From JACQAP01 sp035548375 (lineage in GTDB: Bacteria > Pseudomonadota > Gammaproteobacteria > Burkholderiales > JACQAP01), in contig DASZTG010000080.1 of assembly GCA_035548375.1 (NCBI GenBank), positions 62,001 to 126,000 of the forward strand: DNA of 64,000 nucleotides, written 5' to 3'. The notes beneath the pieces were generated by a model. It worked only from the letters and a program-made list of their open reading frames with translations. It ran no database searches and was not told the origin of the DNA. How positions within the stretch are numbered: the stretch's first letter is position 1; each line of letters starts with the position of its first letter. The position numbers were made by a program, and so were the translations under genes. Below, in pieces: positions 37,971-46,971 of this stretch.

Positions 37971-38762
37971 TTAGTTCCGGTAGTTCACGCCCTTGCGATC
38001 GAGCATTCGCAGCAGCGCTTCCCACGCCTTGTTGACCTCGGCGCCGCCCGGTCCCTGGAACTGCTCATAACCCTTGCGCGCCGTCTTCTCGTCGATCAAC
38101 CCGACGTCGACGCGGCCTCCGGCCTGCGCATCCACCTGGATCTGGCACGCGGTGTCGAGGTAGTACATCAGCTCGAACGCCTCGCCGACGGAATCGCCCA
38201 AGGTCAACAGGCCGTGGTTGCGCAGGATCATCGCCTTAGACGTCTTGCCCAGGTCCGCCGCCATGCGCTCGCGCTCGTCGAGCTCCAGCGCGATGCCTTC
38301 GTAATCGTGATAGGTCAACATGCCGTAGGTGCGCAGCGCATGCTGGCTGATCGGCAGCAGCCCCTGCTTTTGCGCCGACACGGCAACGCCGGCGCGCGTA
38401 TGCGTATGGATGACGCAATTGATCTCGGGTCGGGCCTCGTGCATGCAGCCGTGGATCACGAAGCCGGCATAGTTGACGCCAAGCCCGGTCACGTCGTCGA
38501 CGACGTTGCCCTCATGGTCGATCTTCACGATGGTGGAGGCCGTGATCTCGTCGAACATCAGGCCGTACGGATTGATCAGGATGTGCTCGGATCCCGGCAC
38601 GCGCGCGGTGAAGTGCGTGAAGATAAGATCGGTCCAGCGGAATTGCGCCGCAAGCTGGTAGGCGGCGGCAAGCTGGCAACGGACCTCCCACTCCTCGGCA
38701 CTTACCCGGGAGCGCACATCGCTGGATTGCACGGACTTCAGGTTTCTGGCTTTTTCGGTCAT
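37971..38762 (-). CDS. Class II aldolase/adducin family protein
   Basis: 263 residues from ATG 38762 with GAGGAGG about 9 nt upstream. Zinc-dependent class II aldolase/adducin fold: THFTARVPGSEHILINPYGLMFDEIT, the metal pair HTHTRAG, and RNHGLLTLG. Family members cleave or decarboxylate small hydroxy acids or sugar phosphates; this subgroup is often annotated only as aldolase-like. The GST gene lies 57 bp upstream in the same direction. Confidence 0.88.
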   Translation of the reverse strand: MTEKARNLKSVQSSDVRSRVSAEEWEVRCQLAAAYQLAAQFRWTDLIFTHFTARVPGSEHILINPYGLMFDEITASTIVKIDHEGNVVDDVTGLGVNYAGFVIHGCMHEARPEINCVIHTHTRAGVAVSAQKQGLLPISQHALRTYGMLTYHDYEGIALELDERERMAADLGKTSKAMILRNHGLLTLGDSVGEAFELMYYLDTACQIQVDAQAGGRVDVGLIDEKTARKGYEQFQGPGGAEVNKAWEALLRMLDRKGVNYRN

Positions 38763-38819
38763 GGCTGGGGCCTCCTCGTTCGAACAATCATACACCTCGT
38801 CTCGTGCCGGCCGGTTTGC

Positions 38820-39536
38820 TTACCCGTCGAGTTCCGCGTAGTACCGAAAGATCCCGTACTCGTTGAACGGTATGCGCCGCTTCGACGCGAGATACACGGC
38901 GACGTTCGGCCTCGCCGCAATCCGGTCGTGCAAGTCGACCAGTCCGGGATAGTCGGCTTCCTGCTTCTTCATGGTTTTCGGAAACGCGAAGCGCAGGCCG
39001 GCGATGAGCTGGAACACCGAAAGGTCGGCGTAGCTCAGCCTGCCGGCGAGATAGCGCCCGCCGTTCGCCTGTAGGGCCTGCTCAAAATAACCAAGGAACT
39101 TTGGAATGCGATCGGCACGAAAGAATTTCGTGCGCCGCTTCGCTTCCGCCTTCTGCTGCCGGTAGTACAACGATCCGGCGATCGGGTGGTGGGTGTCGTG
39201 GATCTCGGTCACGAAGTCCGCCACCGTGAGCTGCAACTGGTTCACCCAGACGCGGCCGGCTTCGTTCTTCGGCGCGAGCCCGTGGCGCCGGCCCAGGTAC
39301 TGCAGGATGTTCGCCGTCTGGCCGATGACGAGCTTGCCGGCCTTGAGGAAAGGCGGCGCGTAAGGCGCAGCCGCCAGCTTTTCGTCATCGAGGAATTTCT
39401 CGAGCGCGGGAACGCCGAAGCCCTTGCCCGAGCGTCGCGCGATGTCCACGTAATCGGCTCCGGCCTCTTCGAGTGCCAACCGCACGAATTCACCGCGTCC
39501 CTGGATCGAGGGCCAGTAGTACAAGAGGTAGCGCAT
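38820..39536 (-). CDS. Glutathione S-transferase (sigma-like)
   Basis: 238 residues. The N-terminal domain YYWPSIQGRGEFVRLALEEAGADYVD resembles sigma-class GSTs, with QTANILQYLG in the glutathione site, and a helical C-terminal domain (YLAGRLSYADLSVFQLI). A GGAG lies 6 nt before ATG 39536, between the gene and repeat array G. Substrate unknown; the second GST in the window is not closely similar. Confidence 0.88.
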   Translation of the reverse strand: MRYLLYYWPSIQGRGEFVRLALEEAGADYVDIARRSGKGFGVPALEKFLDDEKLAAAPYAPPFLKAGKLVIGQTANILQYLGRRHGLAPKNEAGRVWVNQLQLTVADFVTEIHDTHHPIAGSLYYRQQKAEAKRRTKFFRADRIPKFLGYFEQALQANGGRYLAGRLSYADLSVFQLIAGLRFAFPKTMKKQEADYPGLVDLHDRIAARPNVAVYLASKRRIPFNEYGIFRYYAELDG

Positions 39537-39721
39537 GAACGACTCCGTGACTTGAGTGACGAGTGACGAGTGACGAGTGACGAGTGACGAGTGACGAGTG
39601 ACGAGTGACGAGTGACGAGTGACGACAGGGTTAGTCTTCGCTTTGGGTACGGGAGTTCAGGAAACCTCGCATTTCGCAGTTTACTTGTCCCTTGTCACAC
39701 GTCACTGGTCACTCGTCACGA
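39537..39721. repeat. Inverted heptamer element G (ten perfect GTGACGA units)
   Basis: Ten exact tandem GTGACGA copies at 39556-39625, preceded by a GTGACTTGA variant. On the other side, from the chrA TGA on the minus strand: GTGACGA, GTGACCA, GTGACGT, GTGACAA, GGGACAA, GTAAACT, then decay. About 50 bp of other sequence separates the arms. It is the longest array in the window and fills the space between the chrA stop and the GST ribosome site. Confidence 0.9.
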
Positions 39722-40252
39722 TCAAACCCATCCCATCGCCCCGACGAACGCACCGGCGCCCACCAGCCACAGCAAGTGCAGGCGAGTGCGCCAGACGAGA
39801 ATCGCCGCCGCGATGGTCAGCAGGATGTGATGCCAGCCTGGCGTTTGCGCATCCAGGATCCAGCCGGTTGCGAACAGCAGGCCGATCACGATCGGGGCCA
39901 TGCCCGCCTTGAAGGCGCGCACCGCACGCCATTCGCGGCGCGCGTGACCCCAGCGCGCGGCTGCAAGCGCGAGCGTGGTGGACGGCAGCATGATGCCGAT
40001 CAACGTCGCCGCGGCACCCATGAGACCCGCGGCCTGGTAGCCCATGACCGCGACGAACAGCACGTTGGGCCCCGGCGAGGCCTGTGCGATGGCGATCGAG
40101 GCATTGAACTGCGCGTCGCTCAGCAATCCCATCTGGTTGACCATCACGCGGTGCATGTCCGGCGCGACGGTGATCGCGCCGCCGATCGACAGCAGCGACA
40201 GCAGCAGGAAATGGCCGAACAACGCAATGAGTGTCGACATCGATGCGATCAT
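39722..40252 (-). CDS. chrA: Chromate transporter, C-terminal half protein (split ChrA)
   Basis: 176 residues, five or six membrane segments. FLLLSLLSIGGAITVAPDMHR and IAIAQASPGPNVLFVAVMGYQ are the ChrA-domain signatures. The ATG at 40252 overlaps the TGA of the upstream half by four bases (ATGA), so both short chains are made together and likely form a heterodimer, as in known paired short-chain CHR transporters. Role: chromate efflux or anion transport; actual substrate not shown. An internal ATG at 40240 is an alternative start. Confidence 0.87.
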   Translation of the reverse strand: MIASMSTLIALFGHFLLLSLLSIGGAITVAPDMHRVMVNQMGLLSDAQFNASIAIAQASPGPNVLFVAVMGYQAAGLMGAAATLIGIMLPSTTLALAAARWGHARREWRAVRAFKAGMAPIVIGLLFATGWILDAQTPGWHHILLTIAAAILVWRTRLHLLWLVGAGAFVGAMGWV

Positions 40253-40833
40253 GGGCGCTGCTGCGCGTTGCGCAACCGCAACCACGCGTAGGTGCAGGCC
40301 AGCACGCCCAGCACGAGGATCACCCAGACCAGCGGCCAGCGCAGCAATGCAACGGCCGCGAACGCGACGACCAGAAATGCCGCACCGACGGGTGCCGGCA
40401 TCGGGTTCGAGCGCAAGGCTCCGACCAGCTTCATGCCGGTACCGACGATCAGCCCTGCCGATATCGCGCCCATGCCGCGCAATGCGCCGGCCACTGCGGG
40501 ATTGGCCGAGAATTCCGCGTAGACGGCCGTGATGACCAGTACGATCACGAGCGGCACCGCCATCATGCCGGCCAGCGCCGCGAACGCCCCGCGCCAGCCG
40601 AAGAAGCGGTCGCCGATCATCAGCGCGACGTTGCAGACATTCGGCCCCGGCAAGACCTGCGCGACGGCGAGGATTTCGACGAACTGGTCGCGCGTGAGCC
40701 ATCGCCGACGCTCGCACAGCACGCGCTGGGCGACGGCGATGACGCCGCCGAATCCCTGCAGCGCCAGCAACGTGAAGGCGACGAACAATTCCTTTTTGGA
40801 GGACGGCGCCAGCAGGGGCGGATCATCGGTCAT
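40249..40833 (-). CDS. chrA: Chromate transporter, N-terminal half protein (split ChrA)
   Basis: 194 residues with one CHR domain: FVAFTLLALQGFGGVIAVAQ, LTRDQFVEILAVAQVLPGPNVCNVALMIG, and five hydrophobic segments. It is the first gene of the ATGA-overlapping chrA pair. The 58 bp upstream separate it from recQ on the same strand. Transport of chromate or sulfate-like anions is the family role. Confidence 0.88.
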   Translation of the reverse strand: MTDDPPLLAPSSKKELFVAFTLLALQGFGGVIAVAQRVLCERRRWLTRDQFVEILAVAQVLPGPNVCNVALMIGDRFFGWRGAFAALAGMMAVPLVIVLVITAVYAEFSANPAVAGALRGMGAISAGLIVGTGMKLVGALRSNPMPAPVGAAFLVVAFAAVALLRWPLVWVILVLGVLACTYAWLRLRNAQQRP

Positions 40834-40891
40834 GGAAGGGTGACTGGCGGCGAAAAGTGACGAGGATACCGGCTTCGATTCCGGACGCCCG

Positions 40892-42697
40892 TCAATCGCG
40901 CAACAACGCCATCAACGACGGTCCATAACGTTCCAGCTTCCTGGCGCCGATACCGTGGATCGATGCCAGGTCATCGATTCCGCGCGGCCGGGCGGAAGCA
41001 ATCGCCGACAAGGTTGCGTCGTGAAAAATCACGTACGCCGGAACCGATTGCTCGCGCGCCTGTTCGCTGCGCCACGACCTGAGGCGCTCGAGCAGCGCCG
41101 CGTCCGTCGCCGACAGATCGGCGGCGACCTTGCGCCTTGCCATCGTGCCGGATGCCTTCTTGCGCACGGCCATGCGGCGCATGAATATCGGCTGTTCGCC
41201 TTTGAGCACCGGCCTGCTGGCATCGGTCAAGCGTAGCGCGCCGAAGGCTTCGTGGTCGGGGCGCACGAGCCCCAGGGTCACCAACTGGCGGAATACGTCG
41301 CGCCAGGTGGCCTCGTCGATGTCCGCGCCGATGCCGAACACGCCCAGCTCCTGGTGGCGCCATTGCGCGACCCGGTCGGTGGCGTTGCCACGCAGGACGT
41401 CGATGAGGTGGCGCGAGCCAAAGCGCTGCCCCGTGCGGAAGATGCACGACAAGGCCTTGCGCGCGGCATCCGTGGCATCCCAAGTTTGCGGCGGCTCCAG
41501 GCAGGTGTCGCAGTTGCCGCAGGGGCCGCTCGCCTCGCCGAAATAATCGAGCAGGCGCACGCGCCGGCAGCCGGCGGTCTCGCAAAGCCCGAGCAGCGCG
41601 TCGAGCTTGGCGAACGAGACGCGGCGGTATTCGTCGCTGCCTTCCGACTGGTCGATCATGCGGCGTTGCTGCACCACGTCGCCCAATCCATAGGTCATCC
41701 ACGCGTCGGCTGGCGCGCCGTCGCGGCCTGCCCGCCCAGTCTCCTGGTAATAGCCTTCCATGCTCTTCGGCAGATCCAGGTGGGCCACGAAGCGCACGTC
41801 GGGCTTGTCGATACCCATGCCGAAGGCGATCGTCGCAACCATGACGATGCCTTCTTCGCGCTGGAAGCGCGCCTGGTGTGCGGCGCGCGCGGCTGCGTCC
41901 ATGCCGGCGTGGTACGGCAGCGCTTCCACGTTTTGGGATTTGAGCCACGCCGCGGTCTCGTCGACCTTCTTGCGCGACAGGCAATAAACGATGCCGGACT
42001 CTCCAGTGTGAGCGGCGCGGATGAAGCGCAACAATTGCTGCCTGGCATCCGACTTGTCGACGATGGTGTAGCGGATGTTCGGCCGGTCGAAACTGGAAAT
42101 GAATACGCGCGCATCTTCCAGCGCCAGTCGCTGCCGGATTTCCACGCGCGTCTGCATGTCCGCGGTGGCCGTCAATGCGATGCGCGGCACGGACGCAAAG
42201 CGTTGATGCAGTAGCGACAGCTGCAGGTACTCCGGGCGAAAGTCATGTCCCCACTGCGATACGCAATGGGCTTCGTCGATAGCGAACAGCGCGATGCGGG
42301 ATTCTTCCAGCAACTCCAGCATGCGCGGCATGACCAGTCGCTCTGGCGCGACATAGAGCAGGTCGAGCCCGCCTTCGCGTAGCGCACGCTCCGCCATGGA
42401 CGCTTCGCGGCCGTCGAGCGTGGAATTCAGGAAGGCCGCACGAACACCGAGCTGGCGCAGCGCCGCCACCTGGTCCTGCATCAGCGCGATCAGCGGCGAA
42501 ATCACCACCGCGGCGCCTTCGCGCAACAGGGCGGGCAACTGGTAGCACAGCGATTTGCCGCCGCCGGTTGGCATCAGAACAAGCGCGTCGCCGCCGGCCG
42601 CCACATGGTCGACGATCTCGCGCTGCGCGCCGCGGAAGGCGGGAAAACCGAAAACGGTATTCAGCAGGTGCAGGGGAAGGTCGGCGGCGGGGATCAA
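40892..42697 (-). CDS. recQ: ATP-dependent DNA helicase RecQ
   Basis: 601 residues. 3'-5' DNA helicase of recombination and repair. Motif I PTGGGKS, DEAH box in IDEAHCVSQWGHDFRPEY, aromatic loop, QETGRAGRDG (motif VI), a zinc-binding segment with CETAGCRR...CGNCDTCLEPP, winged helix region, and a C-terminal HRDC domain (about residues 520-600) with SIHGIGARKLERYGP. All expected parts are in place and the length is typical. Start ATG 42697. Confidence 0.94.
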   Translation of the reverse strand: MIPAADLPLHLLNTVFGFPAFRGAQREIVDHVAAGGDALVLMPTGGGKSLCYQLPALLREGAAVVISPLIALMQDQVAALRQLGVRAAFLNSTLDGREASMAERALREGGLDLLYVAPERLVMPRMLELLEESRIALFAIDEAHCVSQWGHDFRPEYLQLSLLHQRFASVPRIALTATADMQTRVEIRQRLALEDARVFISSFDRPNIRYTIVDKSDARQQLLRFIRAAHTGESGIVYCLSRKKVDETAAWLKSQNVEALPYHAGMDAAARAAHQARFQREEGIVMVATIAFGMGIDKPDVRFVAHLDLPKSMEGYYQETGRAGRDGAPADAWMTYGLGDVVQQRRMIDQSEGSDEYRRVSFAKLDALLGLCETAGCRRVRLLDYFGEASGPCGNCDTCLEPPQTWDATDAARKALSCIFRTGQRFGSRHLIDVLRGNATDRVAQWRHQELGVFGIGADIDEATWRDVFRQLVTLGLVRPDHEAFGALRLTDASRPVLKGEQPIFMRRMAVRKKASGTMARRKVAADLSATDAALLERLRSWRSEQAREQSVPAYVIFHDATLSAIASARPRGIDDLASIHGIGARKLERYGPSLMALLRD

Positions 42698-42835
42698 GAG
42701 GCGATGCGGTGGGTGCGCGTGCTTGGAATCGGTTTCGGAATGCTGCTTGCCGGAAAAGCGAGATCTTTGCCGATAGCCGCGCCGGCAGTCAACGCGTGTC
42801 GCTACAGCTTTCCGCCGACATGCGGCAAGGCCGTC

Positions 42836-45217
42836 TCAACCGGCTGTCCCCGTCCCCTGGCTCGCCGTCGCAGCGGGTGCCTGCGCGCCGGACGTTGCCT
42901 CCACCGCGACCGGGACCGCAGTGCCGCCGTCGCGCGTCATGGTCTTGTAGAGCAGCATGACCACCTCGTTCGACGGAATCGGCTTGCTGAAGTAGTAACC
43001 CTGGATCTGGTCGCACCCGAGGGCGCGCAGGAACTCGTATTGCTCCTTCGTCTCCACGCCCTCGGCAACCACCTTGAGCTGCAGGCTGTGCGCCATCGCG
43101 ATGATGGCCTCGGTGATGGCCTCGTCGTCCTTGTTCTCCGGGATGCCGCGCACGAAGGACTGGTCGATCTTCACGCTGTCGAAGGGAAAGCGCTTCAGGT
43201 AGGCGAGCGATGAATAGCCGGTGCCGAAGTCGTCCATCGTCAAATGGAAGCCCAGGTCCTTGAGCTCGTTGAGCACTTTCTCGGCGTGTTCCTGGTTGCT
43301 CATGACCGCGCTCTCGGTGATCTCCAGCTCGAGCGATTCCACCGTGAGGCCGGTTTTCTTGACCGTCTCCGAAATGAACTGCACCAGCCCCTTGTCGGCC
43401 ATCTGGCGCGCGGAAATGTTGATTGCGATCCGAAGCTGCGGCAGGCCGCCCTTCTGCCAGGCGCGGTTCTGCACGCAGGCGGTCTGCGCGACCCAGCGAC
43501 CCATCGGCACGATGAGACCCGTTTCCTCGGCAATGGAGATGAACTCTCCCGGCGGGATGAAGCCGAGCTGCGGGCTGATCCAGCGGATGAGCGCTTCCAG
43601 CCCGGTGACCTTGCCGCTGGCGAGGTCGACCTTCGGCTGGTAGTACAGCACGAATTCGCGGTTGTTCAGCGCGTTGCTCAGGTTCGACTCGAACTCGAGA
43701 CGTTGCACGGAGTGGGTGTTGAGCTGTTCGGAATAGAACTGGAACGTGCCGCGGCCTTCCTCCTTTGCGCGATACATGGCGATGTCCGCGTTTTTCAACA
43801 GCGCCTGCGCGTCCCGCCCGTCGGTCGGGTACGTGCTGATGCCGATGCTGGCCGCCGGGCGATACTGCCGTCCCGCCAGGATCATCGGCTTGGACAGCGC
43901 CTCCAGGATCTTGCGCGCCACCGTGCTGGCCTGGTCCTCGGCGGTCAGGCCTTCCGTCAGCACCGCGAACTCGTCCCCGCCGAAGCGCGCCACCATGTCG
44001 ATCTTGCGCACGCAGGCCGTCAGCCGCTCGGCCACCGCGCGCAGCACTTCGTCGCCGGCATCGTGGCCGAGGCTGTCGTTGATGTTCTTGAAACGATCCA
44101 GGTCGAAGAACAGGATCGAAAGCATCTTGCCGCTGCGCTCCGCGCGCTGCAGCGCCTTGTTCAGGTTCTGGCGGAACAGGCTGCGGTTCGGCAGCTCGGT
44201 CAGCTCGTCATGGTCGGCGAGGAAGCGGGTACGCTCCTCCTGCTCCTTGCGCTCGGTGATGTCCTGCAGGACGCCCGTCATGCGCCGCGCCGAGCCGTCT
44301 TCCGCACGCACGATGTGGCCGCGCGCGAACACGTGAGTCACCTTCTGGTCGCCGCGCAGCACGCGAAATTCGTCGTTCCAGGCGTTCTCCTGGGACTTGA
44401 TCGTGCTGAGCAGGAGCTCCTGCACGCGCGCGCGGTCGTCGGCATGGATGTGGTCGAACCACGCGGTCATGCCGAGCGCTTCGCCGTCATTCCCGCGACC
44501 GAACATCGCCGCGTAGTTGTCGCTGCGCCAGACGTTGTCGCTCGCCAGGTCCCAGTCGATCATCGCATCTTTCGTCGCCTTCGAGGCAAATCCGAAGCGC
44601 TCGAGGTCGCGCCACATGGCTTCATGCGTATGCTTGCGGCGCGTCACGTCGCGCGCGATGACCACCCGCGCCTGCTGGCGCGCGAACTGCATGCGGAACG
44701 ACACGATTTCGGCCTCGATCGCCGCGCCGTCCTTGTGCCGGTGCCGCCAGGTTCCGACTTCACCAGAGGTCGGCCCGAGCGCCATCAACGCTTCGGTCAG
44801 CCGCTGGGCATCCTCGGGAACGCCCAGATCGGGCAGGCTCATCTTCAGCAGTTCGTCGCGCGCATAGCCGTATTCGCGTGCCGCCGCCTCGTTGGCCTCG
44901 AGCAGGCGCCAGCGCCGTGTCTCGCAGATGAAGGTGGGAACGGGGCTGCTCAGGAACAACGTGCGGTACTGCTCTTCCGCCAACCTGATGGCTTCGTCGT
45001 TGGCGGCGGTCGAACTTGCTATGTGCTGCCTCTCCCTGGCGCGGGCCCGGCGATAGGCAAACCCGATGACGATCCAGGCGGCCACGGCGCCCAGCAGGGC
45101 CGCCAGGGCCGCGCCGGCGGGATTGTCCGCAAGCAGGTAACGAAGCAGTTCCGGGAGGGCCCGCAGGAAGCCGGTTACGCTTTCCACTATCGATTGGAAA
45201 TCCTGCCCAGACGCCAC
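42836..45217 (-). CDS. Membrane-anchored PAS-PAS-GGDEF-EAL c-di-GMP protein
   Basis: 793 residues. One transmembrane helix (about 33-55), PAS (about 80-190), second PAS with PAC (about 200-325), GGDEF (about 335-495) and EAL (about 510-765), ending in an Ala/Thr/Gly-rich tail. GGDEF is intact at about residue 411 with RKID (RxxD inhibitory site) five residues before it; EAL at about 539, DDFGTG and VVAEGVET intact. Both cyclase and phosphodiesterase activity are possible. A candidate sigma-70 promoter lies at 45266-45293. It shares domain order with the left-edge protein but lacks its GAF domain. Confidence 0.92.
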   Translation of the reverse strand: MASGQDFQSIVESVTGFLRALPELLRYLLADNPAGAALAALLGAVAAWIVIGFAYRRARARERQHIASSTAANDEAIRLAEEQYRTLFLSSPVPTFICETRRWRLLEANEAAAREYGYARDELLKMSLPDLGVPEDAQRLTEALMALGPTSGEVGTWRHRHKDGAAIEAEIVSFRMQFARQQARVVIARDVTRRKHTHEAMWRDLERFGFASKATKDAMIDWDLASDNVWRSDNYAAMFGRGNDGEALGMTAWFDHIHADDRARVQELLLSTIKSQENAWNDEFRVLRGDQKVTHVFARGHIVRAEDGSARRMTGVLQDITERKEQEERTRFLADHDELTELPNRSLFRQNLNKALQRAERSGKMLSILFFDLDRFKNINDSLGHDAGDEVLRAVAERLTACVRKIDMVARFGGDEFAVLTEGLTAEDQASTVARKILEALSKPMILAGRQYRPAASIGISTYPTDGRDAQALLKNADIAMYRAKEEGRGTFQFYSEQLNTHSVQRLEFESNLSNALNNREFVLYYQPKVDLASGKVTGLEALIRWISPQLGFIPPGEFISIAEETGLIVPMGRWVAQTACVQNRAWQKGGLPQLRIAINISARQMADKGLVQFISETVKKTGLTVESLELEITESAVMSNQEHAEKVLNELKDLGFHLTMDDFGTGYSSLAYLKRFPFDSVKIDQSFVRGIPENKDDEAITEAIIAMAHSLQLKVVAEGVETKEQYEFLRALGCDQIQGYYFSKPIPSNEVVMLLYKTMTRDGGTAVPVAVEATSGAQAPAATASQGTGTAG

Positions 45218-45265
45218 TGTCTCTCACTCTCCCGAAACGACCAAGGCCCCGGGAACGTAATTTAC

Positions 45266-45293
45266 CCTATAAAGCCGCGTTCCGAAGCATCAA
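45266..45293 (-). promoter_or_regulatory. Sigma-70-like promoter upstream of the PAS-GGDEF-EAL gene
   Basis: On the minus strand TTGATG (complement of 45288-45293), 16 nt spacer, TATAGG (complement of 45266-45271), about 50 bp before the ATG at 45217. It is an AT-rich patch in GC-rich DNA. Confidence 0.4.
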
Positions 45294-45416
45294 ATTGGAC
45301 GGCAAATCCACCGTGAATCGCCCGACGGTCGATCGCGGCTGCCGGGATGCGGAACCTTTTCCCCGAATTCGTCAACTAACCGCTATCCTCCAACCACTTC
45401 TTACCCTCTTGTCATC

Positions 45417-45725
45417 ATGCTCGTAAAATTCGACAGCGACGCCGGCAGCTTCACCATGAACGGCGACATCGCCGTGCAGCTGCTCAGGGCGATGGGCCAC
45501 AGCGGGACGGTGCCCAGCGCCATCCTCGCAAGAGATATTCCCGCGGCATTGACGCGGCTGAAGTCGGCGGTCTCCGCCGCGCCGGAGACTCCGGACGACA
45601 AGGACGATGACGAGGATCGCGCCGACGCACCCGTATCGCTGCGCCAGCGTGCCTTTCCGCTGATCGACCTGCTGTCGCGCGCCGTTGAGAAGAACGCCGA
45701 AGTGATGTGGTCCAGGCAGGGCTGA
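45417..45725 (+). CDS. DUF1840 family protein
   Basis: 102 residues. The start MLVKFDSDAGSFTMNGDIAVQLLRAMG, the middle acidic linker (DDKDDDED) and the end VSLRQRAFPLIDLLSRAVEKNAEVMW match DUF1840, a small protein family common in betaproteobacteria and of unknown function. Divergent from the GGDEF/EAL gene; no clear ribosome site (upstream is C/T-rich). Confidence 0.82.
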   Translation: MLVKFDSDAGSFTMNGDIAVQLLRAMGHSGTVPSAILARDIPAALTRLKSAVSAAPETPDDKDDDEDRADAPVSLRQRAFPLIDLLSRAVEKNAEVMWSRQG

Positions 45726-45741
45726 CTTTCGCTCGCCGAAG

Positions 45742-46812
45742 CTACTTGGCTCGTGGCGATTCGAGGCCTGCGTCGGGATGCGACAAGCGTCCCGCGCGCA
45801 ACTCGGCGATGGCGGACGATACGGCGCGCGCAACGTTGCCCACTTCCTCGCGCATGGCCTCATCCGCATCGAGGTCGTCATGGCTGGTCGCGTACGGCTT
45901 GTAGTAGCCGATGTAGCGATCCAGCCTTGCCTGCGTCCCGGCGTCGATGAGGCCCATCCAGTCCAGCCAGTCCGACAACGCACGCCGGGTTTCCCCGATT
46001 CCGGCGGCGTCTCCGTGGACGACCAGGCCGTAGACCCTGCCCTGCAGGTGCTTGGGATAGTCCCATCCGGCCAGCTCGATCTCCTTTGCCTTCGCAGGGT
46101 TCTTGCCGGCGGTTGAGGTGGGATCCGGATTGCCGCCGTCCGCGCACACCATCCGGTCGATCATGAGCTTCAACGGACTGGGTGCCTGATACCAGTACAC
46201 GGGCGTGCAAATGACGATGCCGTGCGCCGTGACCCATTTTTCATAGATCTCCGCCATCCAGTCCTGCACCTGGCCCAAGGCGTGGTTCGGGTAGCAGCTG
46301 CACGGCCAGTGGCACAACGGCATCGCAGTGGAGACGCAGCCTTTGCAGGGATGGATCCGCCTGCCGTACTCCGAGGTAAGCAAGCTCAGGTCGAGGAAAT
46401 CAGCCTCGATCCCCTCCGCTCCCAGCACTTCCCGCACGACGCCAGCCAGGCGGAAAGTCTTCGACATCTCTCCCGGGCAACTGCCGTCGTCGCGCGCCGA
46501 CGCGCATACGACGAGTGCGCGCGACCTCGTCGACGGACTTTTCTGCTCCGCCTCTGCGCGCTGCAGGCGCAGCCGCGTTTCGCTCCATTCGACGGACAAC
46601 TTGTAGCCGGGATCGGCGAATCCAGCACCGGCCTCGCGCGTGACCGGCGACTTGCGTCCATGACTGTAGGCGTCCCAGGCGATCTGCTCGAGCTGCGCAA
46701 TCGCGCCGGTCGCGTCCGCGAACGCGGGATCGTAGAAATTCTCGCGGTAACGCCGTCGGAATTCCTCACGCGACAGCTTGCCGGGCCACTGCCCTTTCCT
46801 GACCGTTGCCAT
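45742..46812 (-). CDS. Flavodoxin-like NAD(P)H-dependent oxidoreductase
   Basis: 356 residues. An N-terminal helical region of about 95 residues (REEFRRRYRENFYDPAF) is followed by an FMN-reductase flavodoxin fold: RALVVCASARDDGSCPGEMSKTFRLA (phosphate-binding loop), HPCKGCVSTAMPLCHWPCSCYPNH (Cys-rich segment as in iron-sulfur flavoproteins), and GIVICTPVYWYQAPSPLKLMIDRM. The cysteines could bind an Fe-S cluster. The unusual N-terminal extension is an uncharacterised part. Converges on the DUF1840 gene with a 16 bp gap. Confidence 0.8.
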   Translation of the reverse strand: MATVRKGQWPGKLSREEFRRRYRENFYDPAFADATGAIAQLEQIAWDAYSHGRKSPVTREAGAGFADPGYKLSVEWSETRLRLQRAEAEQKSPSTRSRALVVCASARDDGSCPGEMSKTFRLAGVVREVLGAEGIEADFLDLSLLTSEYGRRIHPCKGCVSTAMPLCHWPCSCYPNHALGQVQDWMAEIYEKWVTAHGIVICTPVYWYQAPSPLKLMIDRMVCADGGNPDPTSTAGKNPAKAKEIELAGWDYPKHLQGRVYGLVVHGDAAGIGETRRALSDWLDWMGLIDAGTQARLDRYIGYYKPYATSHDDLDADEAMREEVGNVARAVSSAIAELRAGRLSHPDAGLESPRAK

Positions 46813-46971
46813 GCCAAGCCACCTCGCGGACCTGCCGGATCAAGGTCAGAACATCACGAGCGGCCGCAAGTTCCTGCGCGCGGGGAAAAGCACTATCGCC
46901 GCCAGCGCAAAAAAACAGGGGATGGAAAACTTCGAAGTGCAAAACGCGCAGGCGAATCGGCAGTCGCTGCG

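Noticed and set aside
39556..39625. CRISPR-like regular repeats
   Set aside because: The 7-nt units are directly adjacent with no spacers, and no cas genes are present; this is a simple tandem array.
40844..40891. Further GTGA repeat element between chrA and recQ
   Set aside because: GAAGGGTGAC and AGTGACGAGG occur once each, with no 7-nt register and no inverted arm.
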